Shown here: positions 42,047 to 50,590 of the stretch, in pieces
Numbering within the stretch: the first letter of the stretch is position 1
Layout: every line of letters starts with the position of its first letter
From: Treponema_C sp050937815
GTDB lineage: Bacteria; Spirochaetota; Spirochaetia; Treponematales; Treponemataceae
Direction of reading: 5' to 3'
Assembly (NCBI RefSeq): GCF_050937815.1
Contig: NZ_JACDIJ010000001.1
Span: 496,001-560,000 of the forward strand
Length of the DNA stretch: 64,000 nucleotides
Program-made: the position numbers and the translations under genes
The notes under the pieces: generated by a model
The model's input: only the letters and a program-made list of their open reading frames with translations
Told to the model about the DNA's origin: nothing
Database searches by the model: none

Positions 42047-43441
42047 ATGAAAACCTTATACCTTGAATGCGCGATGGGAGCTTCGGGCGATATGCTTGCA
42101 GGCGCCCTTTTGGAATTGATTCCGGACAGCGCGGAATTTTGTACAAAACTGAATGACATCGGCCTGGAAGAAGTCCGTTTTTCGGCCGAAAAAAACATAA
42201 AATGCGGCATAACCGGAACAAAATTCAAGGTATGCGTAAACGGTGAAGAAGAAAAAAGTATCGATGCCCCCGGCCATACACATACACATGAACACACACA
42301 CAACCACGAGTACTCTCACAATCATGAGCATCCGCACGGCCATGAGCATATACATCCGCACGACCACTGTCATGAACATTCGCACGAACACGGACACTCT
42401 CACAATCATGAGCATCCGCACGACCATGAGCACACGCACAGCCATTCGTCCTTTGCCGATATAAAAAAACGCATTGCCGCCTTACAAGTAAGCAATAAAG
42501 TTAAAGCCGATATTGAAGCGGTATACGCTTTAATTGCCGAAGCCGAAAGTTATGTTCATAATACAAGTATCGACAACATTCATTTTCACGAAGTGGGAAC
42601 TGCCGATGCATTGGCCGATATAACCGCCGTTTGTATGCTTATCGATGAACTTTCCCCCGATACAATAATCGCTTCTCCGGTTAATGTCGGAAGCGGACAT
42701 GTGCACTGCGCACACGGTATCCTGCCCGTCCCGGCCCCCGCTACAGCCCGCATTTTACGCGGTATTCCTGCATATGCCGGAACGGTTCAAGGCGAATTAT
42801 GTACGCCGACGGGAGCCGCCCTGCTCGCTCATTTTGCGGCAAGTTTTGAGAGGCTTCCCGGAATGAAGATTTCGGCAATCGGTTACGGCATGGGGACAAA
42901 GGATTTTCCGCAGGCAAACTGCCTTCGAGCCTTTTGGGGAACGGTTTGCAAAGACGCAGCCCCGCAAAATACGGAAGCGGCCGAACATACCGAAAATGCC
43001 GAAAACACGGAACGGATAATAGAGCTTTCCTGTAATATAGACGATATGACGGGCGAAGCCCTTGCTTTTGCCGCGGAAATCTTATTCGAAAACGGTGCCT
43101 TGGACGTATTTACAACTCCGATCGGTATGAAAAAATCACGGCCTGCAGTAATGCTTACCTGTCTTTGTCTGCCTGCCGAAAGCTCGCGCATGGCGGATCT
43201 TATACTCCGTCATACCGGTACGCTGGGCGTACGCGAAAAATCCTGTCTGCGCCGTATGCTTCCCCGAAGCGAAAAAACGGTACAAACGCCCTACGGCAGT
43301 GTGCGCATAAAAACCGCTCAAAGCGGCAGCATACAAAAAAGCAAAATCGAATATGAGGATGCCGCCCGTATTGCGCGAAGTCAAAACATTCCCCTTGCCG
43401 ACGTATATACGGAAATAGAAAAAACTGTAAACCGGCAGTAA
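42047..43441 (+). CDS. larC: LarC nickel insertase with long histidine-rich segment
   Basis: A 464-residue protein that loads nickel into the cofactor. The opening LYLECAMGASGDMLAGAL is the family signature; the C-terminal part contains SCNIDDMTGEALAFAAEIL and IKTAQSG. Residues about 77-136 are an expanded His-rich insert (repeats such as SHNHEHPHDHEH) that should bind several nickel ions. In Lactobacillus larC is made as two overlapping genes joined by programmed frameshift; here it is one continuous frame. No larA (lactate racemase) follows, so the user enzyme lies elsewhere. Confidence 0.92.
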   Translation: MKTLYLECAMGASGDMLAGALLELIPDSAEFCTKLNDIGLEEVRFSAEKNIKCGITGTKFKVCVNGEEEKSIDAPGHTHTHEHTHNHEYSHNHEHPHGHEHIHPHDHCHEHSHEHGHSHNHEHPHDHEHTHSHSSFADIKKRIAALQVSNKVKADIEAVYALIAEAESYVHNTSIDNIHFHEVGTADALADITAVCMLIDELSPDTIIASPVNVGSGHVHCAHGILPVPAPATARILRGIPAYAGTVQGELCTPTGAALLAHFAASFERLPGMKISAIGYGMGTKDFPQANCLRAFWGTVCKDAAPQNTEAAEHTENAENTERIIELSCNIDDMTGEALAFAAEILFENGALDVFTTPIGMKKSRPAVMLTCLCLPAESSRMADLILRHTGTLGVREKSCLRRMLPRSEKTVQTPYGSVRIKTAQSGSIQKSKIEYEDAARIARSQNIPLADVYTEIEKTVNRQ

Positions 43442-43481
43442 AAACCGATTATACTTTTTTCCGCCGAAATATCGGCACCCG

Positions 43482-43513
43482 CCGGAAAAACGTCATAAAA
43501 GCCGTTTTTCCGG
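43482..43513. terminator. Strong hairpin between convergent larC and oxidoreductase genes
   Basis: CCGGAAAAACG (43482-43492) pairs perfectly with CGTTTTTCCGG (43503-43513), loop of ten. It lies between the two stop codons and probably terminates transcripts from both sides, although the T-runs are inside the stem. Confidence 0.6.
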
Positions 43514-43528
43514 ATATTAAAAAAATCC

Positions 43529-46240
43529 TTACACCTTTGACGGCCTGTTTTTTCCCTTATCGGGCGACAAAACGGATTCGACAAAACGCAGCGGTTTTTT
43601 TGCGGTAATAACCAATTTGCGCTTTATCGCATGTTTTACAACTGAGGGGCGTAAATCCTTTAACTCGACGGCTCCCCTATCGTATTTTTTAACGAGGGAA
43701 ATCGCGTCGAATTTACAGCGGGTTACGCACTGGCCGCAGCCGACGCATATATATTCGTCGGTAACGGTCGCGCCGCAGCCCAAACAGCGTTCCGTTTCTT
43801 TTTTGATTTGCTCTTCGGTAAAAACGCCGCGCGTATCTTTAAACTTGCTTGAAGAAGCCGTTTCTGCGGGCTTTTGCCGGGGCAAGCGGTCGTAGCCTTC
43901 AAGCTTTAAGTTTTCTTTGTCGAGCGGGCGGTAATCGCGCTTAATGCGTCCTAAAACCAAACTTTGACCGGGCTGCACAAAGCGGTGAATCGAAATCGCC
44001 CCTTCCTTTCCGACCGCAATGGCGTCAATAGCGAATTTCGGGCCGGTTAAAGCATCGCCGCCTGCAAAGATATCGCTTTCAGCCGTTTGGAAGGTTTGCG
44101 CATCGGCTTTGACGGTATTGTTGCGGTTTAATTCAACCTTACTTCCCTTAAGCAAATCGCCCCACTCTATCGCCTGTCCGACGGACAAAAGCACAAAATC
44201 GGCTTTAACCGTTTTCGTTTGATTTTCGTCGAATACGGGATTAAATCGCTTGTCTTTATCGAAAACCGAAACGCATTTTTTAAACTCGACTCCCGCAACG
44301 CGGCCGTTTTCGACGATAATGCGTTTAGGCCCCCATGAGTTATTGATTGCAATATGCTCGGCAAAGGCTTCTTCGATTTCTTCTTCGAGGGCGGGCATTT
44401 CTTCGCGGCTTTCGAGGCAATACATATCCGTTTCATCCGCACCGACACGGACTGCGGTACGGGCAACGTCTATGGCGACGTTTCCGCCGCCGATAACGAT
44501 AACCGTACCGTTTAATTTTAAATCGGAACCCGAATTGACTTTGCGTAAAAAGTCAACGCCGGTCATAACGCCTTCGGCGTCTTCGCCTTCTATATTCAGT
44601 TTACGGCCGCCCTGCGCCCCGATTCCGAGGAAAAAGGCTTTGTACCCTTGAGAGCGCAGTTCGTCAAGCGTTACATCCGTTCCCACATTCGTATTTGTCT
44701 TGAATTCGACTCCCAATTCACGCAAAATATCGATTTCCGCATCCACAACCTTTTTTTCAAGGCGGAATTCGGGAATACCGAGGGTAAGCATACCGCCGAG
44801 ACGGTTTTCTTTTTCAAAAACGGTTACCGAGTAGCCTTCAACCGCAAGATAGTACGCGCACGAAAGACCGGCAGGGCCTGCACCGATAACGGCGATTTTT
44901 TTATCGCTGTAATCATGCTTTTTGCGCGGAACAAAGCGGTGTTCGGTATTCATATCCTGTTCGGCGATAAACTTTTTAATATCGTCTATTGCAATGGGCT
45001 CGTCAAGATCGCCTCTCGTACATGCCGATTCGCAATAGCGCGGACACACGCGCCCGCATACCGCCGGAAAGGGATTTTCAAATTTGATAAGCTCCAATGC
45101 TTCTTTGTATTTTCCCTGTGAAGCAAGCTTTATATAGCCTTGAATACCGATATGTGCGGGGCATTCGGCCTTACAGGGGCTCGAACCGCCTTCTTCGGCA
45201 ACCTTCGCATTGGTACGGTAATCGGTGTTCCAATCGGCAGGCCCCCATTCGCGGTCGCGGGGAGTCGGCGTTTTTTTCTTTTTAACGGGATTGACCGTAC
45301 ACAGCTTTTGACCGACCTTGAGGGCGTTTACGGGGCAATGTTCGACACATTCGCCGCAGGCAACGCACTTGTCTTTATCGACATGCGACACATAGTTTGA
45401 ACGCACCATATCGTTGTTGTAAAACATCGTTGCGGTACGAAGAGAAAAGCATGAACAACCGCAGCAGTTGCAAATAGCATGTGTTTTACCCGGCCCGTCC
45501 GTATTCGGAATCTGGTGCATTAAGCCGTTTTCTTCGGCGCGCTTGATAATTTCAAAAGCTTCTTCGCGCGTAATTTGCCGTCCGCGTCCCGTTCTTATAT
45601 AGTATTCGGCGGCGTGCCCCAGTTGAATACACATATCTTCTTTTAAGTGGCCGCAGCCCTCCCCCATAATTTCGCGGGCGGTACGGCACGAACAATCGGA
45701 AACCGAAAACAAATCGTTTTCGTTAAGATACATCGAAACTTCTTCATAAGAGGCGCGCCTCGTTTCTCCGGAAATCGAATGTTCAATCGGAATAACGCGC
45801 ATTAAGCCCATACCGACGGGAAACAAGCCTGCGGTTTTAGGCCCGCGCACCCGGCCGTATGCTTCAAAAGCTTCGGCTATTTGCGGATATTTTCGCACGT
45901 TTTCTTTATGGTTAACCATCATTTCCATAACGCCGGGAATCCACAAATCGAGCCAATACTTATCCGTACCGTCGATTTTATTTATAAAGCATGCGCCGCA
46001 GTCGGCCAACTCCCACAGCAGTTTTGAAACCTCTTCTACGGGCTTTCCCGATAATAAAGCAACTTCTTCTGCGCTTTTGGGTTTGCGCAGCTCAAGAAAC
46101 ATCCCCACATCGGCCATTTCGTTCGATACGACCGGCTCCAAAATTCTGTATTCGGGATCGGTTTCGGTAATCGCGCCCTTTGCGCCCCTTTTCGTCCTGT
46201 TGATATGATTGGCAAAATCCAATACCCGTTCTTTTACCAT
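43529..46240 (-). CDS. Multi-FeS flavoprotein oxidoreductase (GltD-like core)
   Basis: A 903-residue fusion. Residues 1-290: region with helix-turn-helix-like start and cysteine clusters SDCSCRTAREIMGEGCGH and CNCCGCSC. About 290-320: ferredoxin motif CVACGECVEHCPVNAL. About 365-800: a glutamate-synthase small-subunit-like part with N-terminal cluster CPAHIGIQGYI and CGRVCPRYCESAC, FAD motif GAGPAGLSCAYYLA and NADPH motif VIGGGNVAIDVARTA. About 840-870: a second pair of FeS motifs, CLGCGATV and CVGCGQCVTRCKFDAI. It probably moves electrons between NAD(P)H and ferredoxin or a partner enzyme. Last gene of the TetR-hypB operon. Confidence 0.8.
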   Translation of the reverse strand: MVKERVLDFANHINRTKRGAKGAITETDPEYRILEPVVSNEMADVGMFLELRKPKSAEEVALLSGKPVEEVSKLLWELADCGACFINKIDGTDKYWLDLWIPGVMEMMVNHKENVRKYPQIAEAFEAYGRVRGPKTAGLFPVGMGLMRVIPIEHSISGETRRASYEEVSMYLNENDLFSVSDCSCRTAREIMGEGCGHLKEDMCIQLGHAAEYYIRTGRGRQITREEAFEIIKRAEENGLMHQIPNTDGPGKTHAICNCCGCSCFSLRTATMFYNNDMVRSNYVSHVDKDKCVACGECVEHCPVNALKVGQKLCTVNPVKKKKTPTPRDREWGPADWNTDYRTNAKVAEEGGSSPCKAECPAHIGIQGYIKLASQGKYKEALELIKFENPFPAVCGRVCPRYCESACTRGDLDEPIAIDDIKKFIAEQDMNTEHRFVPRKKHDYSDKKIAVIGAGPAGLSCAYYLAVEGYSVTVFEKENRLGGMLTLGIPEFRLEKKVVDAEIDILRELGVEFKTNTNVGTDVTLDELRSQGYKAFFLGIGAQGGRKLNIEGEDAEGVMTGVDFLRKVNSGSDLKLNGTVIVIGGGNVAIDVARTAVRVGADETDMYCLESREEMPALEEEIEEAFAEHIAINNSWGPKRIIVENGRVAGVEFKKCVSVFDKDKRFNPVFDENQTKTVKADFVLLSVGQAIEWGDLLKGSKVELNRNNTVKADAQTFQTAESDIFAGGDALTGPKFAIDAIAVGKEGAISIHRFVQPGQSLVLGRIKRDYRPLDKENLKLEGYDRLPRQKPAETASSSKFKDTRGVFTEEQIKKETERCLGCGATVTDEYICVGCGQCVTRCKFDAISLVKKYDRGAVELKDLRPSVVKHAIKRKLVITAKKPLRFVESVLSPDKGKNRPSKV

Positions 46241-46274
46241 AATTGTGTCTCCTTTTTGTTTAACCTATAATCCT

Positions 46275-46946
46275 TTAATCCTTTTGCCATAAGCGGATTT
46301 CCGTCCGTAAATAATCCGCCCATGTATCGATTCCCTCACCGGTTTTTGCCGAAATCGGAAAGATTTTCGCATTCGGGTTCAGTTTTTTGATATGTCCTTT
46401 AAAAACATCCATATTGAAATTGAAAAATTCGGCTGCGTCGATTTTATTGACAAGGATAACATCTACAACCTTAAACATAAGCGGATATTTTAAAGGTTTG
46501 TCGTCGCCTTCGGGAACGCTTAAAATCATTGCGCTTTTTACCGCCCCCGTATCGAATTCGGCCGTACAGATAAGGTTTCCTATATTTTCCAAAACAACCA
46601 AATCCAGTCCCGAAGCGCCCAGTTCATCCAAGCCCTGTTTTGTCATATCGGCGGTTAAGTGGCACATACCGCCCGAATGTACTTGAATAACCTTTGCGCC
46701 CGTAGAAGCGATTGTGTGTGCGTCGACGTCCGAATCGAGGTCGGCTTCTATAATGCCGATTTTCATTTCGTCTTTAAGCGCTTCTATCGTGCGCATCAAC
46801 GTCGTGGTTTTTCCCGAACCCGGCGACGACATTAAATTTAGTAAAAAAACCTTGTCTTTTTTTAAGTCGCTGCGCAGCGCATCCGCACGTTTTTCGTTGC
46901 TTTCATACACGCTTTTTTTAATTTCGATAACCTTGAATTTTTCCAT
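46275..46946 (-). CDS. hypB: HypB-type nickel-insertion GTPase
   Basis: A 223-residue GTPase of the HypB family. P-loop SSPGSGKTT (about residues 39-47), metal-site segment SGGMCHLTADM and base-recognition VNKIDAAE are present. The short N terminus has neither the CxxCGC nor a His-rich nickel store. HypB delivers nickel to [NiFe]-hydrogenase, but no hydrogenase or other hyp gene lies in the window; here it is 34 bases before the FeS flavoprotein and 49 after the TetR gene. It could serve another nickel protein or the LarC pathway nearby. Confidence 0.88.
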   Translation of the reverse strand: MEKFKVIEIKKSVYESNEKRADALRSDLKKDKVFLLNLMSSPGSGKTTTLMRTIEALKDEMKIGIIEADLDSDVDAHTIASTGAKVIQVHSGGMCHLTADMTKQGLDELGASGLDLVVLENIGNLICTAEFDTGAVKSAMILSVPEGDDKPLKYPLMFKVVDVILVNKIDAAEFFNFNMDVFKGHIKKLNPNAKIFPISAKTGEGIDTWADYLRTEIRLWQKD

Positions 46947-46995
46947 AAAACTCCCCGCCGTTTCATACGGCTTTTATACAATTATGTTACGGTTT

Positions 46996-47634
46996 TTACG
47001 CATATGTATCTTCAATACCGAAAACGGCCGCAACAAGCTTTGAACCGCTTTGCTTCATACCGAAAAGGCGCGCACAGTTAAAAGCAAGGGATTTCATCTT
47101 TTGGATACGTTCTTCGTTCGACAATTCGATAATATCTCCGTGCATAACCGTGCTTATGTACGAAACAATCATTTCCAAGCTTTCATACGGATATTCGGTT
47201 GCAAAAACTCCTTCTGCAATACCGTCTTTTATAACGGATGTCAGTACCGAAGGAATTCCGCGCAATAAGACTGCCTGAATTTTACGGTGCATAAGCGCGT
47301 TTTGCGGCTTGTGAATATGCTCAATAAGAGGGGCGTATCGGCCGCCGAAATCCAAGGCAATAAGAGCTTCCAATAAGCGTTTGTAAGCGGAAAGCGATGT
47401 ATCCGAAGCGGCTTTTTCGGCATCCGAAAGCATTTTTTGCGTTATGCGGCCGATTATGCCGTCAAGGATTTCTTCTTTTGATCTAAAGTGATAATAAAGG
47501 GTGCCGCGGGCAATGCCGCATTTTTCAAGGATTGCGTTTGTAGAAGTATTATCGTAGCCGTTGGTAAAAAACAGTTGTTGCGCCGCATCCAGAATTTCAT
47601 TTTTTCTTATATCGGCATCTTTTATAATGCGCAC
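46996..47634 (-). CDS. TetR-family repressor
   Basis: A 212-residue regulator. The helix-turn-helix lies at about residues 12-58 (ILDAAQQLFFTNGYDNTSTN then GIARGTLYYHFRSKEEIL). The C-terminal 150 residues form the ligand and dimer domain. GTG 47634 is the start; it follows a G-rich site (GAGGGGGAAGG). A perfect inverted repeat 31 bases upstream is almost certainly its own operator, so it likely controls itself, hypB and the flavoprotein. Confidence 0.88.
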   Translation of the reverse strand: MRIIKDADIRKNEILDAAQQLFFTNGYDNTSTNAILEKCGIARGTLYYHFRSKEEILDGIIGRITQKMLSDAEKAASDTSLSAYKRLLEALIALDFGGRYAPLIEHIHKPQNALMHRKIQAVLLRGIPSVLTSVIKDGIAEGVFATEYPYESLEMIVSYISTVMHGDIIELSNEERIQKMKSLAFNCARLFGMKQSGSKLVAAVFGIEDTYA

Positions 47635-47664
47635 CCCTTCCCCCTCATGTACTTTTTGTCCGCT

Positions 47665-47691
47665 TTATTAGACCGTCAGTCGGTCTAATAA
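47665..47691. promoter_or_regulatory. TetR operator palindrome
   Basis: TTATTAGACCG (47665-47675) and CGGTCTAATAA (47681-47691) are perfect 11-base inverted arms around TCAGT, 31 bases upstream of the TetR-family start. Form and position fit an autoregulatory TetR operator. Confidence 0.8.
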
Positions 47692-47787
47692 GAAAAACCT
47701 AACGGACTTTCAGATAAAAGTCAAGCGGAAAAACGGTTTTTTATGAAAAATAACTGACAATTTCACAGGTTAAGATTACAATAAACT

Positions 47788-48148
47788 ATGATACAACTGC
47801 CTTCCTGGTCATTCGTGGTACTGCGGTTTAGCCCTGCTGATAGCTCCGACTGCCTGTGCATTCACTTTGGGTAAGGGCGCATGGCTTCAGCACCGCGCAC
47901 AAACATTGGCATTGTGGTGTATGTTTGCGCAAACCTTCCCCCTCTTTTTGGACGAAGGCCGCTTTGCCGTACAGTCAACATATAATGAAACGATTTATTT
48001 TATAATAAGCCTTGCGGCTCTTTTAATAAATGCCACGGTGTTTGTTTATATGATTTATAAAATGAAAAAAACAAAGCGCAATCCTTACAAAGCCGAACTG
48101 TATACCGATTTGGAGGCATACAAAACGGTAAAGGCTCTTGCCGAATAA
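47788..48148 (+). pseudogene. Small membrane protein gene with an apparent frameshift
   Basis: ATG 47788 opens MIQLPSWSFVVL, but this frame stops soon. One frame over, from about 47819, the protein continues CGLALLIAPTACAFTLGKGAW and runs to 48148, ending with a second membrane helix (IISLAALLINATVFVYMIY) and a charged tail. Joined, it would be a protein of about 120 residues with two membrane helices. The downstream frame has only a TTG (47867) as a start and no ribosome binding site there. Either a recent frameshift or a sequencing error. Family not recognised. Confidence 0.5.
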
Positions 48149-48161
48149 TACGTATGCATAA

Positions 48162-48207
48162 GGGCGGGCCGTTCCGAAAGCCGGATAATTTTTCGGCTGC
48201 CCTGCCC
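48162..48207. terminator. Hairpin between convergent genes
   Basis: GGGCGGGC (48162-48169) pairs with GCCCTGCCC (48199-48207) with one bulge, and inner AGCCG/CGGCT extends it. TTTTATTTTTTA follows on the + strand, so it fits a terminator for the rightward small gene and perhaps for the leftward one. Confidence 0.5.
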
Positions 48208-48222
48208 GAATGCCGCACTGTT

Positions 48223-49131
48223 TTATTTTTTATCCAATTCATCAAGCCGTTTTCGGGCGAATTTCTGTATCCGAGTATCCGGATCTTTAAGCATTCTTTT
48301 GTAGTATTTTTTTGCATTTTGTGTATCGCCGTGATCCGCATACCATTTTCCTATATTTCCCAATACAATCCCGTCGGAAGGATTGACTTTTTCGGCCGCT
48401 AAAAAAGCTTCCAAAGCCTTTTTATCCTCACCCGTTTGCATATAGACTGCGCCTAAAAAATTGTAGGCATAGATATTTTTCGGATAGGCTTTTGTCTGCG
48501 CCAAACAAACCTTTATTTCAGCTTCTTTTGCCTTGGTATCCTTTGCCGTCAATAAAAGTGCATGATAATCGTTTATGCTTTCAAGCATAATATTTTCGGC
48601 GTCATTGCCCATCGGCTCATTATTAGACCAAAGCCACTTATGATTTATTTTTTGTGCAACGCCGAATACTTCAATAATTTTTTCGGCCATACGATTATAT
48701 TCTTTCAGTTCGCCCAAAATCGTTATTTGACCGAAATGCATATCCAAGCGTTCAGGCGCGATTGCCAAGCCCTTATTTAAATATTCCAAAGCCGTTTCGG
48801 TATGTGCCCTATCGTATGAAGTTTGTCCGCCGATATAGCCGACCGTTTCTCCGGTATCGGGATCGCTGAAAGCTATTGAAGTTCCCGACTCCGGAGGGAC
48901 CGTATCTATCGTTAATCCGGAACTGCGTCCTTTTAAAAGATAGTAGTTAAAATAAGCGATAAACATTTCCGGATTATTCGGTTCCGCTTGTTCCCATTGG
49001 GGGAGAATAGACTCAAGCTTTTCGAGGTTTTCGCTTCGGATATACAATTCGTAATCCGATTTAAAATCGGCAAACAAGGGGAGTAAAGATAAAGCGAAAA
49101 TAAATAAACACGGGATAATTTTCTTTTTCAT
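48223..49131 (-). CDS. Exported TPR-repeat protein
   Basis: About 302 residues. A signal peptide covers residues 1-22 (MKKKIIPCLFIFALSLLPLFA, cleaved before DFKSDYEL). The rest is helical with tetratricopeptide repeats; the last two, NIYAYNFLGAVYMQTGEDKKAL and IVLGNIGKWYADHGDTQNAKK, are easiest to see. Such periplasmic scaffolds bind other proteins. ATG 49131 is preferred over a TTG six codons earlier because the signal peptide starts there, though the Shine-Dalgarno is poor. Divergent from the uptake operon. Confidence 0.78.
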   Translation of the reverse strand: MKKKIIPCLFIFALSLLPLFADFKSDYELYIRSENLEKLESILPQWEQAEPNNPEMFIAYFNYYLLKGRSSGLTIDTVPPESGTSIAFSDPDTGETVGYIGGQTSYDRAHTETALEYLNKGLAIAPERLDMHFGQITILGELKEYNRMAEKIIEVFGVAQKINHKWLWSNNEPMGNDAENIMLESINDYHALLLTAKDTKAKEAEIKVCLAQTKAYPKNIYAYNFLGAVYMQTGEDKKALEAFLAAEKVNPSDGIVLGNIGKWYADHGDTQNAKKYYKRMLKDPDTRIQKFARKRLDELDKK

Positions 49132-49226
49132 AAAAAAATTGTAGCACAAAGAGCCGGATAATACAAGGTTTAAACCGAGCGGTTAAACAATAACGCCCAT
49201 TAGACGCATCTCCCATTGTTTTATGC

Positions 49227-49255
49227 TTGACCTCTTTACGCATTCCGTTTACAAT
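49227..49255 (+). promoter_or_regulatory. Sigma-70 promoter of the uptake operon, followed by a long leader
   Basis: TTGACC (49227-49232) and TACAAT (49250-49255) with a 17-base spacer form the best promoter in the window. The start point would be near 49262, leaving about 155 bases of untranslated leader before ATG 49418. The leader holds ATACG/CGTAT and TCCGT/ACGGA inverted repeats but no riboswitch class I can name. Confidence 0.65.
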
Positions 49256-49417
49256 TACTATTCAATTATACGTATGAAGCGTATATGTTTTCCGTGAACG
49301 GACTGTATTAACACACATTTCAATTTTATATTTCTACACCAATCTTAGCATGGAGCTATGGGCGAAAGATGAATCGGCCGCCATTAATGTACTTTTTTAT
49401 TTTAAACGGAGGTCGTT

Positions 49418-50590
49418 ATGAAAAAAATCGTCGGTATTATTATTTTAGTTGTAAGTTTTGTATCTCTTAATGCAAAAGATATAATCGTAACCGATATGCG
49501 CGGTGTAAATGTTTCCGTTCCGGATAATCTTGAACGCATTGCCACTATCAGTGACGGTTTTGTTGAAGGAGTTATGACTCACTTAGGCGTCATAAACAAG
49601 GTGACGGTTATCGGATCATGGTCGATGAAGCGTGACTATAAATACAGTTTTACAACAGTCGGCGGAGAAGAATATACGCTGCGCGGTTGGAATACTATGA
49701 AATATCTGCATCCGTGGCTGAACGATTTACCCTGCATAAATTCACCACAAGGCAATATTATAAATTACGAAACGCTTGCAAGTGCAAATCCGCAGCTGGT
49801 TATCCTTCGTGTCGGCGATTGTACATTGCGCGGCGCAAATCCCGAAGCTGTTGAAAAAACTATCGGTACGATTGAAGCATTAGGCATTCCGCTTGTAGTA
49901 ATTTTTTCGCCGAATTACTACAATAAAGCCGAGCTTTCCTCGATGAGGGAAGAAATGCGGGTTCTCGGCGATATATTCGGTCAAAGAGAAAAAGCTTTAA
50001 AATTATTTGATTATTTGGACTCAACCGAAAAAATGATCCGCAAACGAACCGCAACTATAAAAGAAAAGAATAAAGTCAGTATGCTTTATTTGGGATTAAA
50101 CCCGAATGTAAGAAAAAAAGGTGCGGCCGGTTCCGTTTCCGGCGTCAACACACCCGAATCGTATATAATTGAAGGAATCGCAAATGCAAAAAATGCCTTT
50201 ACCGGTAAAGGCTCCGGCGTCATTATGAGTGCCGAACAATTATACTCATTGAATCCCGATGTAATTGTGCTTCCTACATCAAACGGGTATCACCCCCCGC
50301 GCGAATTATATGAATCACCCGATTTTCAAATTTTGCAGGAATTAAAAGCGGTAAAAAATAAACGGGTCTATGCAATGCCCTGGTCACCGATGAATTGTGC
50401 CCGCCGCGTTGAATACCCCATAGACATGCTGATTATTGCAAAAGCGGCATATCCTGATAAATTTAAAGACATTAAAGTTCATAAATTTGTTTTACAGTTT
50501 TATAAAGACGTATATAACGTAAACGATAAAGATGCCGAGGCATTGAGAAGCGAACAAATATTGGACTGGACTGTAGAATATGATTTTTAA
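49418..50590 (+). CDS. Periplasmic binding protein of a FecB/BtuF-type importer
   Basis: A 390-residue binding protein with signal peptide (residues 1-19, ending LNA before KDIIVT). It has the two-lobe helical-backbone pattern for metal chelates: VTDMRGVNVSVPDNLERIA, ANPQLVILRVGD, LNPDVIVLPTS. It should bind an iron chelate, heme, corrinoid or metal and deliver it to the permease encoded next. GGAGG precedes ATG 49418. It overlaps the permease start by 11 bases. First gene of a six-gene uptake operon. Confidence 0.87.
   Translation: MKKIVGIIILVVSFVSLNAKDIIVTDMRGVNVSVPDNLERIATISDGFVEGVMTHLGVINKVTVIGSWSMKRDYKYSFTTVGGEEYTLRGWNTMKYLHPWLNDLPCINSPQGNIINYETLASANPQLVILRVGDCTLRGANPEAVEKTIGTIEALGIPLVVIFSPNYYNKAELSSMREEMRVLGDIFGQREKALKLFDYLDSTEKMIRKRTATIKEKNKVSMLYLGLNPNVRKKGAAGSVSGVNTPESYIIEGIANAKNAFTGKGSGVIMSAEQLYSLNPDVIVLPTSNGYHPPRELYESPDFQILQELKAVKNKRVYAMPWSPMNCARRVEYPIDMLIIAKAAYPDKFKDIKVHKFVLQFYKDVYNVNDKDAEALRSEQILDWTVEYDF

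Noticed and set aside
42280..42450. Repetitive DNA resembling a repeat array
   Set aside because: It is the in-frame His-rich coding segment of larC.
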